The notes under the pieces were generated by a model that saw only the letters and a list, made by a program, of their open reading frames with translations, was not told where the DNA came from and did not search any database. 5,499 bases of DNA from Patescibacteria group bacterium (lineage in GTDB: Bacteria > Patescibacteriota > Minisyncoccia > Phycocordibacterales > UBA1006): assembly GCA_020428615.1 (NCBI GenBank), contig JAGQMO010000017.1:1-5499 (forward strand), written 5' to 3'. This document shows positions 1-5,044 of this stretch, in pieces. Position 1 is the stretch's first letter. Every line of letters starts with the position of its first letter. Both the position numbers and the translations under genes were made by a program.

Positions 1-28
1 GCGCTTTCGACCACTCAGCCAACCCTCC
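1..28 (-). tRNA. tRNA-Ser, 5' end only (cut by window edge)
   Basis: Read on the minus strand from 28 to 1, this is the first 28 bases of a class II tRNA. The acceptor strand GGAGGGT is followed by T8 and G9, then a 3-bp D stem (GCT at 19-17 pairing with AGC at 5-3). The D loop carries A14, a purine at 15, G18-G19 and A21, all at the expected places. The short D stem, the GGA start and the sequence GGCTGAGTGGTCGAAAGC are typical of serine tRNAs; leucine tRNAs usually start GCC or GCG. The anticodon, long variable arm and 3' end lie left of the window, so the isoacceptor cannot be named. Serine is inferred from the 5' half only. Confidence 0.75.
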
Positions 29-51
29 GTAATTTGTTTAATTTCTGTGTA

Positions 52-110
52 GATTGGTCGAACAAGTTCGTCCGTTTTGGTCTGTTCGCTATTGCTCACA
101 ACGACCAATC
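52..110. repeat. 9-bp inverted repeat with nested 6-bp dyad
   Basis: GATTGGTCG at 52-60 is the reverse complement of CGACCAATC at 102-110. Inside it, CGAACA at 59-64 can pair with TGTTCG at 83-88. Together they allow a longer, bulged stem within the insert between the two tRNA-Ser 5' copies, directly upstream (minus sense) of the tRNA at 1-28. The loop is long, so a stable fold is uncertain. No protein or RNA family was recognised here. Confidence 0.5.
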
Positions 111-123
111 CCTTCGCGACCTC

Positions 124-151
124 CTGAAATAGTACGCAGGTACTATTTCAG
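124..151. repeat. perfect 12-bp hairpin, 4-nt loop
   Basis: Positions 124-135 (CTGAAATAGTAC) are the exact reverse complement of 140-151, with the loop GCAG at 136-139. The palindrome ends directly at the 21-bp repeat (152-172), and on the minus strand its first bases are the D-loop end of the tRNA fragment. Neither side has a run of T, so it is not a standard rho-independent terminator. It could act as a processing or pausing structure on a leftward transcript, or be the palindromic end of a small mobile repeat. The structure is seen directly; its role is unknown. Confidence 0.8.
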
Positions 152-169
152 CCACTCAGCCAACCCTCC
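146..169 (-). pseudogene. truncated tRNA-Ser 5' fragment
   Basis: On the minus strand, 169 down to 146 repeats the acceptor strand, T8-G9, the 5' strand of the D stem and the D loop of the tRNA-Ser at 1-28, with two D-loop differences. The variant GTGGCTGAAA is itself a common serine tRNA D loop, so this may derive from a different tRNA-Ser gene rather than being a fresh copy. The 3' strand of the D stem is lost: ATA stands where AGC is needed at 146-144. No sequence complementary to the acceptor strand follows in 1-145, so no complete tRNA can form. It is read here as a relic or a recombination junction. Confidence 0.65.
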
Positions 170-193
170 GTATTACCTTTTGTAACAAAAAAC

Positions 194-221
194 ATCGTAT
201 CACTTTTCACCTCAATTACAA
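194..221 (-). promoter_or_regulatory. candidate leftward promoter for the tRNA-Ser region
   Basis: On the minus strand, TTGTAA (221-216) is a -35-like box (4 of 6 consensus bases). It is followed 16 bp later by TACGAT (199-194, 4 of 6), preceded by the extended -10 dinucleotide TG. Transcription would start near 187 and reach the first base of the tRNA-Ser fragment (169) after about 18 bases, a normal spacing for a tRNA promoter. Now it would first read the broken copy and the hairpin before the tRNA at 28. Assigned by eye only. Confidence 0.4.
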
Positions 222-245
222 ACGCAAGAAATTGTAAATTAATGA

Positions 246-251
246 TAAAAT
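246..251 (+). promoter_or_regulatory. candidate -10 box of the PQ-loop-like gene
   Basis: TAAAAT lies 7 bases before the ATG at 259, so transcription from it would begin at or next to the start codon. No convincing -35 box is present 16-18 bp upstream, and there is no Shine-Dalgarno sequence before the ATG. The call is weak on its own but gains support from the same geometry at 927-932 and 2462-2467. Confidence 0.35.
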
Positions 252-258
252 AACGTAT

Positions 259-828
259 ATGAAAGAAACGCTCGCCATTATTGCCGCCATACTCGCATTT
301 GTCGGAAACATCTCCTATCTCAGAGACGTATTCAAAAACAGAGTGCATCCACATCCATATACGTGGTTCATCTGGTCAATTGTATCAATGACAACATTTG
401 TAGGTGGACTTGTAAAAGGTGCTGGAATCGGGGCCTTACCAACAGGTGTGGCAGAAGCATTTACTATTATCATTTTTCTGTTTTCTCTCAAATACCTCTT
501 TCAAAGAAAAGCCGGGCACATTCGCACTATCGACCATTACTTTTTGGTGGCGGCACTCATTGGACTCATCCCATGGGCGCTGACAAAAGACCCTACCATT
601 TCTGTTGTGATTGTTGTTCTCATTGACATCATTGCGTTCATTCCAACCCTGCGAAAGACGTGGACACACCCAGAAACAGAACGCCCCCTCTTGTACGAAA
701 TGAATGTCGCGCGACACATTTTGACGCTGTTCTCTCTGAACGCATACAACATCGCAACGACATTCCATTCAATCGCCATGATATGTACGAATACACTCAT
801 GACGGCTTTTATCAAAAGGAGAAAATAG
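259..828 (+). CDS. PQ-loop / SWEET-like seven-helix membrane protein
   Basis: The 189-residue product is almost entirely hydrophobic helices, at about 4-21, 34-53, 61-81, 93-108, 112-131, 145-163 and 165-185. This 3+1+3 arrangement is that of PQ-loop and SWEET transporters. An internal repeat supports it: ISYLRDVFK (18-26) in the first bundle aligns with IPTLRKTWT (128-136) in the second, each followed by a His-Pro-containing loop (30-31 and 137-138). In the second bundle Pro129-Thr130 sits where the family has its PQ motif; the first bundle has Ser19-Tyr20 instead. Known relatives carry small solutes such as sugars or amino acids by facilitated diffusion; the substrate here cannot be told. 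An in-frame stop at 235-237, with no earlier start codon, fixes the ATG at 259. GC is about 42-52% in sampled lines, like recG. The alternative is an unassigned membrane protein with coincidental symmetry. Confidence 0.65.
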   Translation: MKETLAIIAAILAFVGNISYLRDVFKNRVHPHPYTWFIWSIVSMTTFVGGLVKGAGIGALPTGVAEAFTIIIFLFSLKYLFQRKAGHIRTIDHYFLVAALIGLIPWALTKDPTISVVIVVLIDIIAFIPTLRKTWTHPETERPLLYEMNVARHILTLFSLNAYNIATTFHSIAMICTNTLMTAFIKRRK

Positions 829-850
829 ATAATTTCGGTGGTACTCAAAC

Positions 851-867
851 AACCATAAAATATGGTT
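851..867. repeat. short 7-bp hairpin after the PQ-loop-like gene
   Basis: AACCATA (851-857) and TATGGTT (861-867) are exact reverse complements separated by AAA. The structure lies 22 bp after the stop codon at 826-828. It has no G+C-rich core and no following T run (ATACTG comes next), so it is at best a weak transcription end or mRNA 3' stabiliser. The rest of 829-904 shows nothing recognisable. Confidence 0.4.
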
Positions 868-904
868 ATACTGTAGGAATGCAAAAAAGAAATACATCAG
901 GAAT

Positions 905-925
905 TTTACTTATATGAAAAGTAAA
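905..925. promoter_or_regulatory. dyad covering -35 and spacer, possible operator
   Basis: TTTACTT (905-911) is the exact reverse complement of AAGTAAA (919-925), with a 7-base centre. The dyad covers the -35 box and nearly the whole spacer of the promoter in front of the binding-protein gene, where a dimeric regulator would block RNA polymerase. In such AT-rich DNA a chance 7-bp dyad is quite possible, so the regulatory reading is inference. Confidence 0.35.
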
Positions 926-932
926 GTATAAT
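905..932 (+). promoter_or_regulatory. sigma-70 type promoter of the substrate-binding protein gene
   Basis: TTTACT at 905-910 (4 of 6 consensus bases) and a perfect TATAAT at 927-932 are separated by 16 bp. The start codon at 941 lies only 8 bases after the -10 box, so the transcript would begin at about the ATG and be leaderless. No Shine-Dalgarno sequence lies in between. This is the best consensus promoter in the window. Confidence 0.7.
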
Positions 933-940
933 ATATTAGT

Positions 941-2074
941 ATGAAAAAAATAATTCTAATAATTTTATTCCTTTTATTCGTTGTTGCGATTGTTTCTATA
1001 AGCAAAAATAACAAAACAGAAGAAGAATTTAGAGATCCAATTAAGATTGGATGGGTTTCTGGTATGACGGGTACATCCTCAAAATATGGTACTTTTGAAG
1101 CTGGGAAAATGGCTATGGATGAAATTAATGCGGCTGGGGGGATCAATGGTCGTCCACTTGAAATTATATTTGAAGATGGTCAATGTAAAGGTACTGTAGC
1201 AGCACAAGCTGCGAATAAACTTATTAATATTGATAATGTAAAAATTATACTGGGTGGACACTGTACTCCAGAAAGTGCTGCTATACAGCCGATAGCTGAA
1301 AAAAATAAAGTACTATTATTTGCGTCAGTAACAAGTAGTCCGACTATGAGTAACATAGGTGAATATTTTTTCAGAACTACTTCAATATCAACAATTCAAT
1401 CATACATCTTGGCTAATAAAGCTTACAATGATTTAAATTTAAGAAATATTGCTGTGTATTATGAACAAACCGATTATGCTGAACCTATTGCGGAAAAATT
1501 CAAAGAGGAATTTGAAAAGTTAGGAGGTAATATATCTGTATTTGAAGGTTTTGCTCCTGAAACAAATGATTTTCGAACGTCATTAACAAAAGCAAAAGTA
1601 AATAACGTTGACGGAATATTTATGTCACCTCAAAGACCTGATGCAGGTATTAATCTGGTAAAACAAATAGCAGAATTAAATCTAAACGTTCAGTTGTTTG
1701 GTAATGATATTATGTCGGGCGAATATATTGTTTCTGATTTAGCTGAGTATGTCGAAGGAATGTTGGTAGCATCTCCAGAATATGACGAAGAAAATAATCC
1801 TAAATCTAAAAAATTTGCAGAATCATATTACGAAAATTATGGTGTAGCAAATCCATTCGGAGTATTTACCGCAGAATCTTATGATGCTGTCTATATTATT
1901 GCAGAAGCTATTGAAAAATACGGTGAAGATATAGAAAAAATTAAAGACTATCTTTCACATCTAAAAAATTATGATGGTGTATCAGGAAAAATCTCAATTG
2001 ATGAAAACCATGATGGGGTTAGAGAATACAGTCTAAAAAGCGTAAAAAATGGTACATTAGAAAAAGTCCAGTAA
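941..2074 (+). CDS. ABC-type substrate-binding protein, branched-chain amino acid (LivJ-like) family
   Basis: The 377-residue product starts with MKK and a hydrophobic helix (4-20), a signal peptide or membrane anchor. There is no lipobox cysteine. The rest fits a type I periplasmic binding fold (Peripla_BP_6). IKIGWVSGMTG (34-44) and AMDEINAAGGINGRPLEI (58-75) match the conserved start of the LivJ family. Cys82 and Cys108 sit where LivJ has its disulfide, Thr109 matches the ligand-contacting serine after it, and the SVTSSP loop (129-134) corresponds to the next ligand loop. It would capture a small ligand, possibly an amino acid, outside the membrane; the exact ligand is unknown. No permease or ATPase gene lies in the window, so it is an orphan here. 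A stop at 929-931 in frame fixes the ATG. GC is about 30% in sampled lines, well below the genes on both sides, which suggests transfer. The receiver-like gene starts 7 bp downstream with no terminator between. Confidence 0.85.
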   Translation: MKKIILIILFLLFVVAIVSISKNNKTEEEFRDPIKIGWVSGMTGTSSKYGTFEAGKMAMDEINAAGGINGRPLEIIFEDGQCKGTVAAQAANKLINIDNVKIILGGHCTPESAAIQPIAEKNKVLLFASVTSSPTMSNIGEYFFRTTSISTIQSYILANKAYNDLNLRNIAVYYEQTDYAEPIAEKFKEEFEKLGGNISVFEGFAPETNDFRTSLTKAKVNNVDGIFMSPQRPDAGINLVKQIAELNLNVQLFGNDIMSGEYIVSDLAEYVEGMLVASPEYDEENNPKSKKFAESYYENYGVANPFGVFTAESYDAVYIIAEAIEKYGEDIEKIKDYLSHLKNYDGVSGKISIDENHDGVREYSLKSVKNGTLEKVQ

Positions 2075-2081
2075 ATCGTAT

Positions 2082-2438
2082 ATGCCCATGCAACAACGAA
2101 AAAAAATACTCATTCTCGAAAAGGACGATTTCTTGCGAGAGATTCTCGGCAACCTGCTCCACAAAAAAGGCGGGTACATCTTCAGTGCGTTCAGTTTGAA
2201 AGACGGATTACATGATGCGCATGGACACAAACTCGATACCATTATTCTCGGCACTTCATGCAGTGAGTACAAAGGGAAAGAAACACTCGCGTATATCAAC
2301 AAGCAAATTGATGGAGCGAATCCTGATTTCTTCATCATCAACGACACTGGCACAAAGCTTGATTTTGTTGCGCCTGAGAATCAAATAGCAACTGAAAACC
2401 TGTCGGTACAAACCATTCTCGAAAAAATCCCTGTGTAG
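2082..2438 (+). CDS. degenerate response-regulator receiver-like protein
   Basis: The 118-residue product reads like a single receiver domain: KKILILEKDDFLREIL (7-22) matches the first strand and helix, KLDTIILGTS (50-59) the third strand, and DFFIIN (82-87) the fourth. The working residues are mostly missing. Of the acidic pocket, Glu13 and Asp15 remain but Lys14 replaces the middle acid. Gly57 stands at the phosphorylated aspartate, Asn87 at the Thr/Ser and Ala97 at the lysine. It is probably a pseudo-receiver that cannot be phosphorylated in the normal way and may work by protein contact. There is no output domain. The start may be ATG 2082 or ATG 2088; neither has a Shine-Dalgarno sequence. 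It follows the binding-protein gene by 7 bp and could share its transcript, although its GC (about 45%) differs. A remote fold match by eye, so the family call is moderate. Confidence 0.6.
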   Translation: MPMQQRKKILILEKDDFLREILGNLLHKKGGYIFSAFSLKDGLHDAHGHKLDTIILGTSCSEYKGKETLAYINKQIDGANPDFFIINDTGTKLDFVAPENQIATENLSVQTILEKIPV

Positions 2439-2446
2439 GGATTTTT
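2423..2446 (+). terminator. rho-independent terminator overlapping the receiver-like gene's stop
   Basis: AAAAATCCCT (2423-2432) and AGGGATTTTT (2437-2446) form a perfect 10-bp stem with loop GTGT. The 3' arm supplies the T run, and the A run on the other arm makes it usable in both directions. The TAG stop at 2436-2438 lies inside the hairpin, so the last codons encode its 5' arm. It separates the receiver-like gene from the recG promoter, which begins 13 bp later. Confidence 0.8.
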
Positions 2447-2458
2447 GCATAAAGAAGG

Positions 2459-2467
2459 TGGTATACT
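2459..2467 (+). promoter_or_regulatory. recG: extended -10 promoter of recG
   Basis: TGG followed by TATACT (2462-2467, 5 of 6 consensus bases) is an extended -10 element (TGnTATACT). No good -35 box lies 16-18 bp upstream, where the terminator hairpin sits; extended -10 promoters often do without one. The GTG start at 2476 lies 8 bases after the box, the same distance as in the binding-protein gene, so the message should be leaderless. Confidence 0.65.
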
Positions 2468-2475
2468 ACTGAAAC

Positions 2476-4689
2476 GTGAAAAAACTCAACCTCCAATCGA
2501 ATATTATTGAAAATTTTCGCGTAACCGACACGCAAAAGAAGGCGTTGAAACGACTCGCTATTGCAACGGTACGTGATCTCTTGTATCACTTCCCTACTCG
2601 CTACAGCCACATGAGCGAAGTAACCACGATTGACCAAGCTATCACTGGAGAGCTGGTTACGGTCTACGGTATCATTGATAAATTGAAAACAGGAAAAACC
2701 TATACCACGAAAGTACCAACCGCAAGCGGTGTCCTAACCGACATCAATAATGACACGCTCTTCATAACGTGGTTTAGCCAAGCATTCATCGCAAAAAAAC
2801 TCACCAATGGCGAGGGAGTAAAGTTAACAGGAAAAATCACCGAAACTAAAAACGGAAAAAGTATGGTGAATCCTGAATTTGAACGCGTGCCAAACATGCC
2901 AATTGATACCCACGATTCGCTCTTCAAAAACAAGAGTACAAACGAAGTTGAGTTTGGTTATCCCATCTATCCGGAGTCGCGAGGAATTACGAGCAAGTGG
3001 ATGTACCACACCATTATGAAAATTCTAGGATCAGGATTACTTGAGACAATCGAAGACCCGCTCCCGCAATACCTCAGAGAAAAATACAACCTTCCCTCAC
3101 TTGCAACAGCGCTTGTGTGGATACATGCACCAAAAAAACAAAAAGATGCTGATGCAGCGAAAAAACGATTTGCATTTGAAGAAATTTTCTTCATTCAGTT
3201 ACGCAACCAACAGCGCAGAAAACAACACGAGAAGATGCACAGCTACAATCTTGAGGTGAACGAGAACAAGATTCAAGATTTCATCAATTCGTTTCCTTTT
3301 GAACCGACAGTAGCGCAATCATCAGCAATCGAATCAATTCTAGAAGATATTACAAGCAGTCGACCGATGACACGACTCGTTGAGGGTGATGTCGGATCAG
3401 GAAAAACATTTATTGCTGCAGTCGCGGCATACGCAACCATTCAAAACCGACCCCTAAAACGTTCCACGTTCGGGCAAGCAAAAAAAGAACAACAAACATT
3501 CGGAAGGTTGCAAGTCGCCTACATGGCACCAACCGAGGTGTTGGCGACTCAGCTCTTTGAGAATTTTATCGAGTACTTTTCAGGTACAGGAATACAGATC
3601 GGTCTCTTGACTGGTTCGGGATGTCGGAAGTTCCCATCAAAAGTAGCACGTGAATCATGGACAAGCATTTCACGTTCACAATTGTTAAAATGGGTAAAGA
3701 ACGGTGAGGTACCGATTGTTATTGGAACGCACGCGCTCATTCAAAAAAAAGTCGAGTTTCAAGACCTCGCACTCGTTATCGTTGACGAACAACATCGGTT
3801 CGGAACCAAACAACGCATGGAATTAACCGTCAAAGACGCACGCCTTCCCCACTATCTATCAATGACGGCAACGCCAATTCCGCGAACGCTCGCACTCACC
3901 GTGTATGGGGATCTTGATTTGTCTGTGGTCGATCAAATGCCAACGGGACGTAAACAGATTATCACCGAGATTGTTCCGCCGAGCGAACACGATCGCAAAC
4001 AAGTGTACGCTGACATTCGCACACGACTCGATGAAGGTCGCCAAGCGTATGTTATCTGTCCCCGCATTTATGAACCTGACGAGAGTAAGGCAAACGCGCT
4101 CTTGTTGAAATCGGTAAAAGCTGAGGCACAACGACTGGCACACAGTGAGTTCAAAGACTACCGCATCGACATCATGCATAGTAAAATGACCAAGGCAAAG
4201 AAAGAGGAGGTTATGCAAAAATTCTACAACCACGAGATTGATGTACTCGTTTCAACATCGGTGGTCGAGGTTGGTGTAAACGTGCCAAATGCAACGAGTA
4301 TTATTATTGAAGGAGCAGAGCGATTCGGACTCGCACAACTGCACCAACTGCGTGGACGTGTAATGCGTTCAACATACCAACCGTACTGCTACCTCTTTGC
4401 GGATGCAAAGAGCGACAAGACAGTTGAACGATTAGAGGCCATCGTTCAAGCAAAGAATGGGTTTGAACTTGCAGAAATTGACCTGTCGCTTCGCGGAGCG
4501 GGAGACCTCGCCGGTCAAAAGCAATGGGGTATTTCAGACCTCGCAATGGAAGCTATCAAAAATATCAAGATGGTTGAGTACGCGCGAGACGAAGCAAAAC
4601 ACATTATTGAAAATGACGAAGCGCTCGAGAGCTATCCTGAACTGAAGGAAATCATGGATCGAGATCATTACCATATTCATTTTGAATAA
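2476..4689 (+). CDS. recG: ATP-dependent DNA helicase RecG
   Basis: RecG remodels stalled replication forks and recombination intermediates, using ATP to drive branch migration. The 737-residue product has an N-terminal region (about 10-45), an OB-fold wedge domain (about 58-140) and two helicase domains. Motifs are GDVGSGKT (304-311, Walker A), APTE (351-354), GTHALIQ (from 417), DEQHRFG (437-443), SMTATPIPRT (462-471) and QLRGRVMR (624-631), with the C-terminal DLSLRGAGDLAGQKQWG. It is longer than the usual about 690 residues. About 19 extra residues lie between Walker A and APTE (within 312-350) and about 13 within 381-416. Motif VI has Met630 where most RecG proteins have Gly. The GTG start is fixed by an in-frame TGA at 2470-2472 and the lack of another start before Met46. 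There is no Shine-Dalgarno sequence. The next gene begins 4 bp after the stop, so the two probably form an operon. Confidence 0.97.
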   Translation: MKKLNLQSNIIENFRVTDTQKKALKRLAIATVRDLLYHFPTRYSHMSEVTTIDQAITGELVTVYGIIDKLKTGKTYTTKVPTASGVLTDINNDTLFITWFSQAFIAKKLTNGEGVKLTGKITETKNGKSMVNPEFERVPNMPIDTHDSLFKNKSTNEVEFGYPIYPESRGITSKWMYHTIMKILGSGLLETIEDPLPQYLREKYNLPSLATALVWIHAPKKQKDADAAKKRFAFEEIFFIQLRNQQRRKQHEKMHSYNLEVNENKIQDFINSFPFEPTVAQSSAIESILEDITSSRPMTRLVEGDVGSGKTFIAAVAAYATIQNRPLKRSTFGQAKKEQQTFGRLQVAYMAPTEVLATQLFENFIEYFSGTGIQIGLLTGSGCRKFPSKVARESWTSISRSQLLKWVKNGEVPIVIGTHALIQKKVEFQDLALVIVDEQHRFGTKQRMELTVKDARLPHYLSMTATPIPRTLALTVYGDLDLSVVDQMPTGRKQIITEIVPPSEHDRKQVYADIRTRLDEGRQAYVICPRIYEPDESKANALLLKSVKAEAQRLAHSEFKDYRIDIMHSKMTKAKKEEVMQKFYNHEIDVLVSTSVVEVGVNVPNATSIIIEGAERFGLAQLHQLRGRVMRSTYQPYCYLFADAKSDKTVERLEAIVQAKNGFELAEIDLSLRGAGDLAGQKQWGISDLAMEAIKNIKMVEYARDEAKHIIENDEALESYPELKEIMDRDHYHIHFE

Positions 4690-4693
4690 CCGT

Positions 4694-5044
4694 ATGAAAA
4701 TTATTTACAGAACAATTGGAGACATCATATTATTGCTACACATTTTTATTTTTGCGGTGGTTGTTTTTGGCGGTTTTTTCCCACAATATCAAAACCTCTA
4801 CCTCGCCATGATCGTATTGACGATATTATCGGACCTCGTATTCGGATACTGTGTTGTGAGCAAGTGGGAGTATTATTTCAGAAAAAAAGTAGACCCTCGT
4901 TTAAACTATGATTTTACTTGGACTGTTCACTATCTACATAAAATCACCAATAAAAATATATCGCCAGTGTTTTACAAATATGTCTCAGCGATATTTTTGA
5001 TTCTATCTTTAGGGATTCAGTTATATTTTAGATTTTTGTTATAA
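4694..5044 (+). CDS. small membrane protein, DUF2784-like
   Basis: The ATG at 4694, 4 bp after the recG stop, gives 116 residues. A TTG at 4682 would add four residues and overlap recG, but the ATG is the more usual choice. Hydrophobic helices lie at about 8-26, 35-56 and 96-115, with a charged stretch (about 59-90, WEYYFRKKVDPRLNYDF then HYLHK) between the second and third. The order LLH near the start, GG after the first helix, and an aromatic, charged loop leading to a Tyr-Leu helix recalls DUF2784, a family without known function. No catalytic motif is visible. It probably shares the recG transcript, though its base composition (about 28-35% GC) is much lower. Its stop abuts the stop of the oppositely directed transporter gene inside TTATAA. 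Confidence 0.6.
   Translation: MKIIYRTIGDIILLLHIFIFAVVVFGGFFPQYQNLYLAMIVLTILSDLVFGYCVVSKWEYYFRKKVDPRLNYDFTWTVHYLHKITNKNISPVFYKYVSAIFLILSLGIQLYFRFLL

Larger units (their letters stand above)
11..172. repeat. 21-bp direct repeat flanking a 120-bp insert
   Basis: The same 21 bases occur at 11-31 and 152-172, exactly 141 bp apart. In minus-strand sense each copy is the tRNA-Ser 5' end plus three leader bases. Similarity continues slightly into the D loop: two bases differ (TC versus CT), then GAAA is shared, and after that the copies diverge. The DNA between them (32-151) has no recognisable gene. It holds a strong hairpin and a second dyad, described separately. Removing one repeat plus the insert would place the upstream minus-strand promoter candidate directly in front of a normal tRNA gene, which suggests an insertion or duplication at the tRNA 5' end. 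Confidence 0.85.

Noticed and set aside
1..150. Minus-strand open frame from about 148 to the left edge, reading through the insert into the tRNA (a product containing SNSEQTKTDELVRPIYTEI then GWLSGRKR), with an AGGAGG at 123-118.
   Set aside because: Its end is a translation of the tRNA-Ser 5' sequence, a common source of false proteins, and no ATG follows the AGGAGG at a good distance. It could be a relic of a coding gene, but nothing recognisable supports that.
148..354. 68-codon minus-strand frame opposite the start of the PQ-loop-like gene.
   Set aside because: It overlaps a well-supported gene and ends inside the tRNA-derived repeat; no family resemblance.
851..867. Hairpin after the PQ-loop-like gene as a rho-independent terminator.
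   Set aside because: The stem is AT-rich and no T run follows; listed only as a short inverted repeat.
436..884. Long open frames opposite the PQ-loop-like gene (436-768 and 537-884, minus strand).
   Set aside because: Cysteine- and histidine-rich or irregular composition without domain features; they are complements of transmembrane codons.
2057..2353. 98-codon minus-strand frame opposite the receiver-like gene.
   Set aside because: The plus-strand frame fits a receiver fold, a terminator and a compact gene order; the minus frame shows no domain.
3859..4233. 124-codon minus-strand frame inside recG.
   Set aside because: It lies wholly within the conserved helicase region, has no recognisable motif and no promoter or ribosome binding site.
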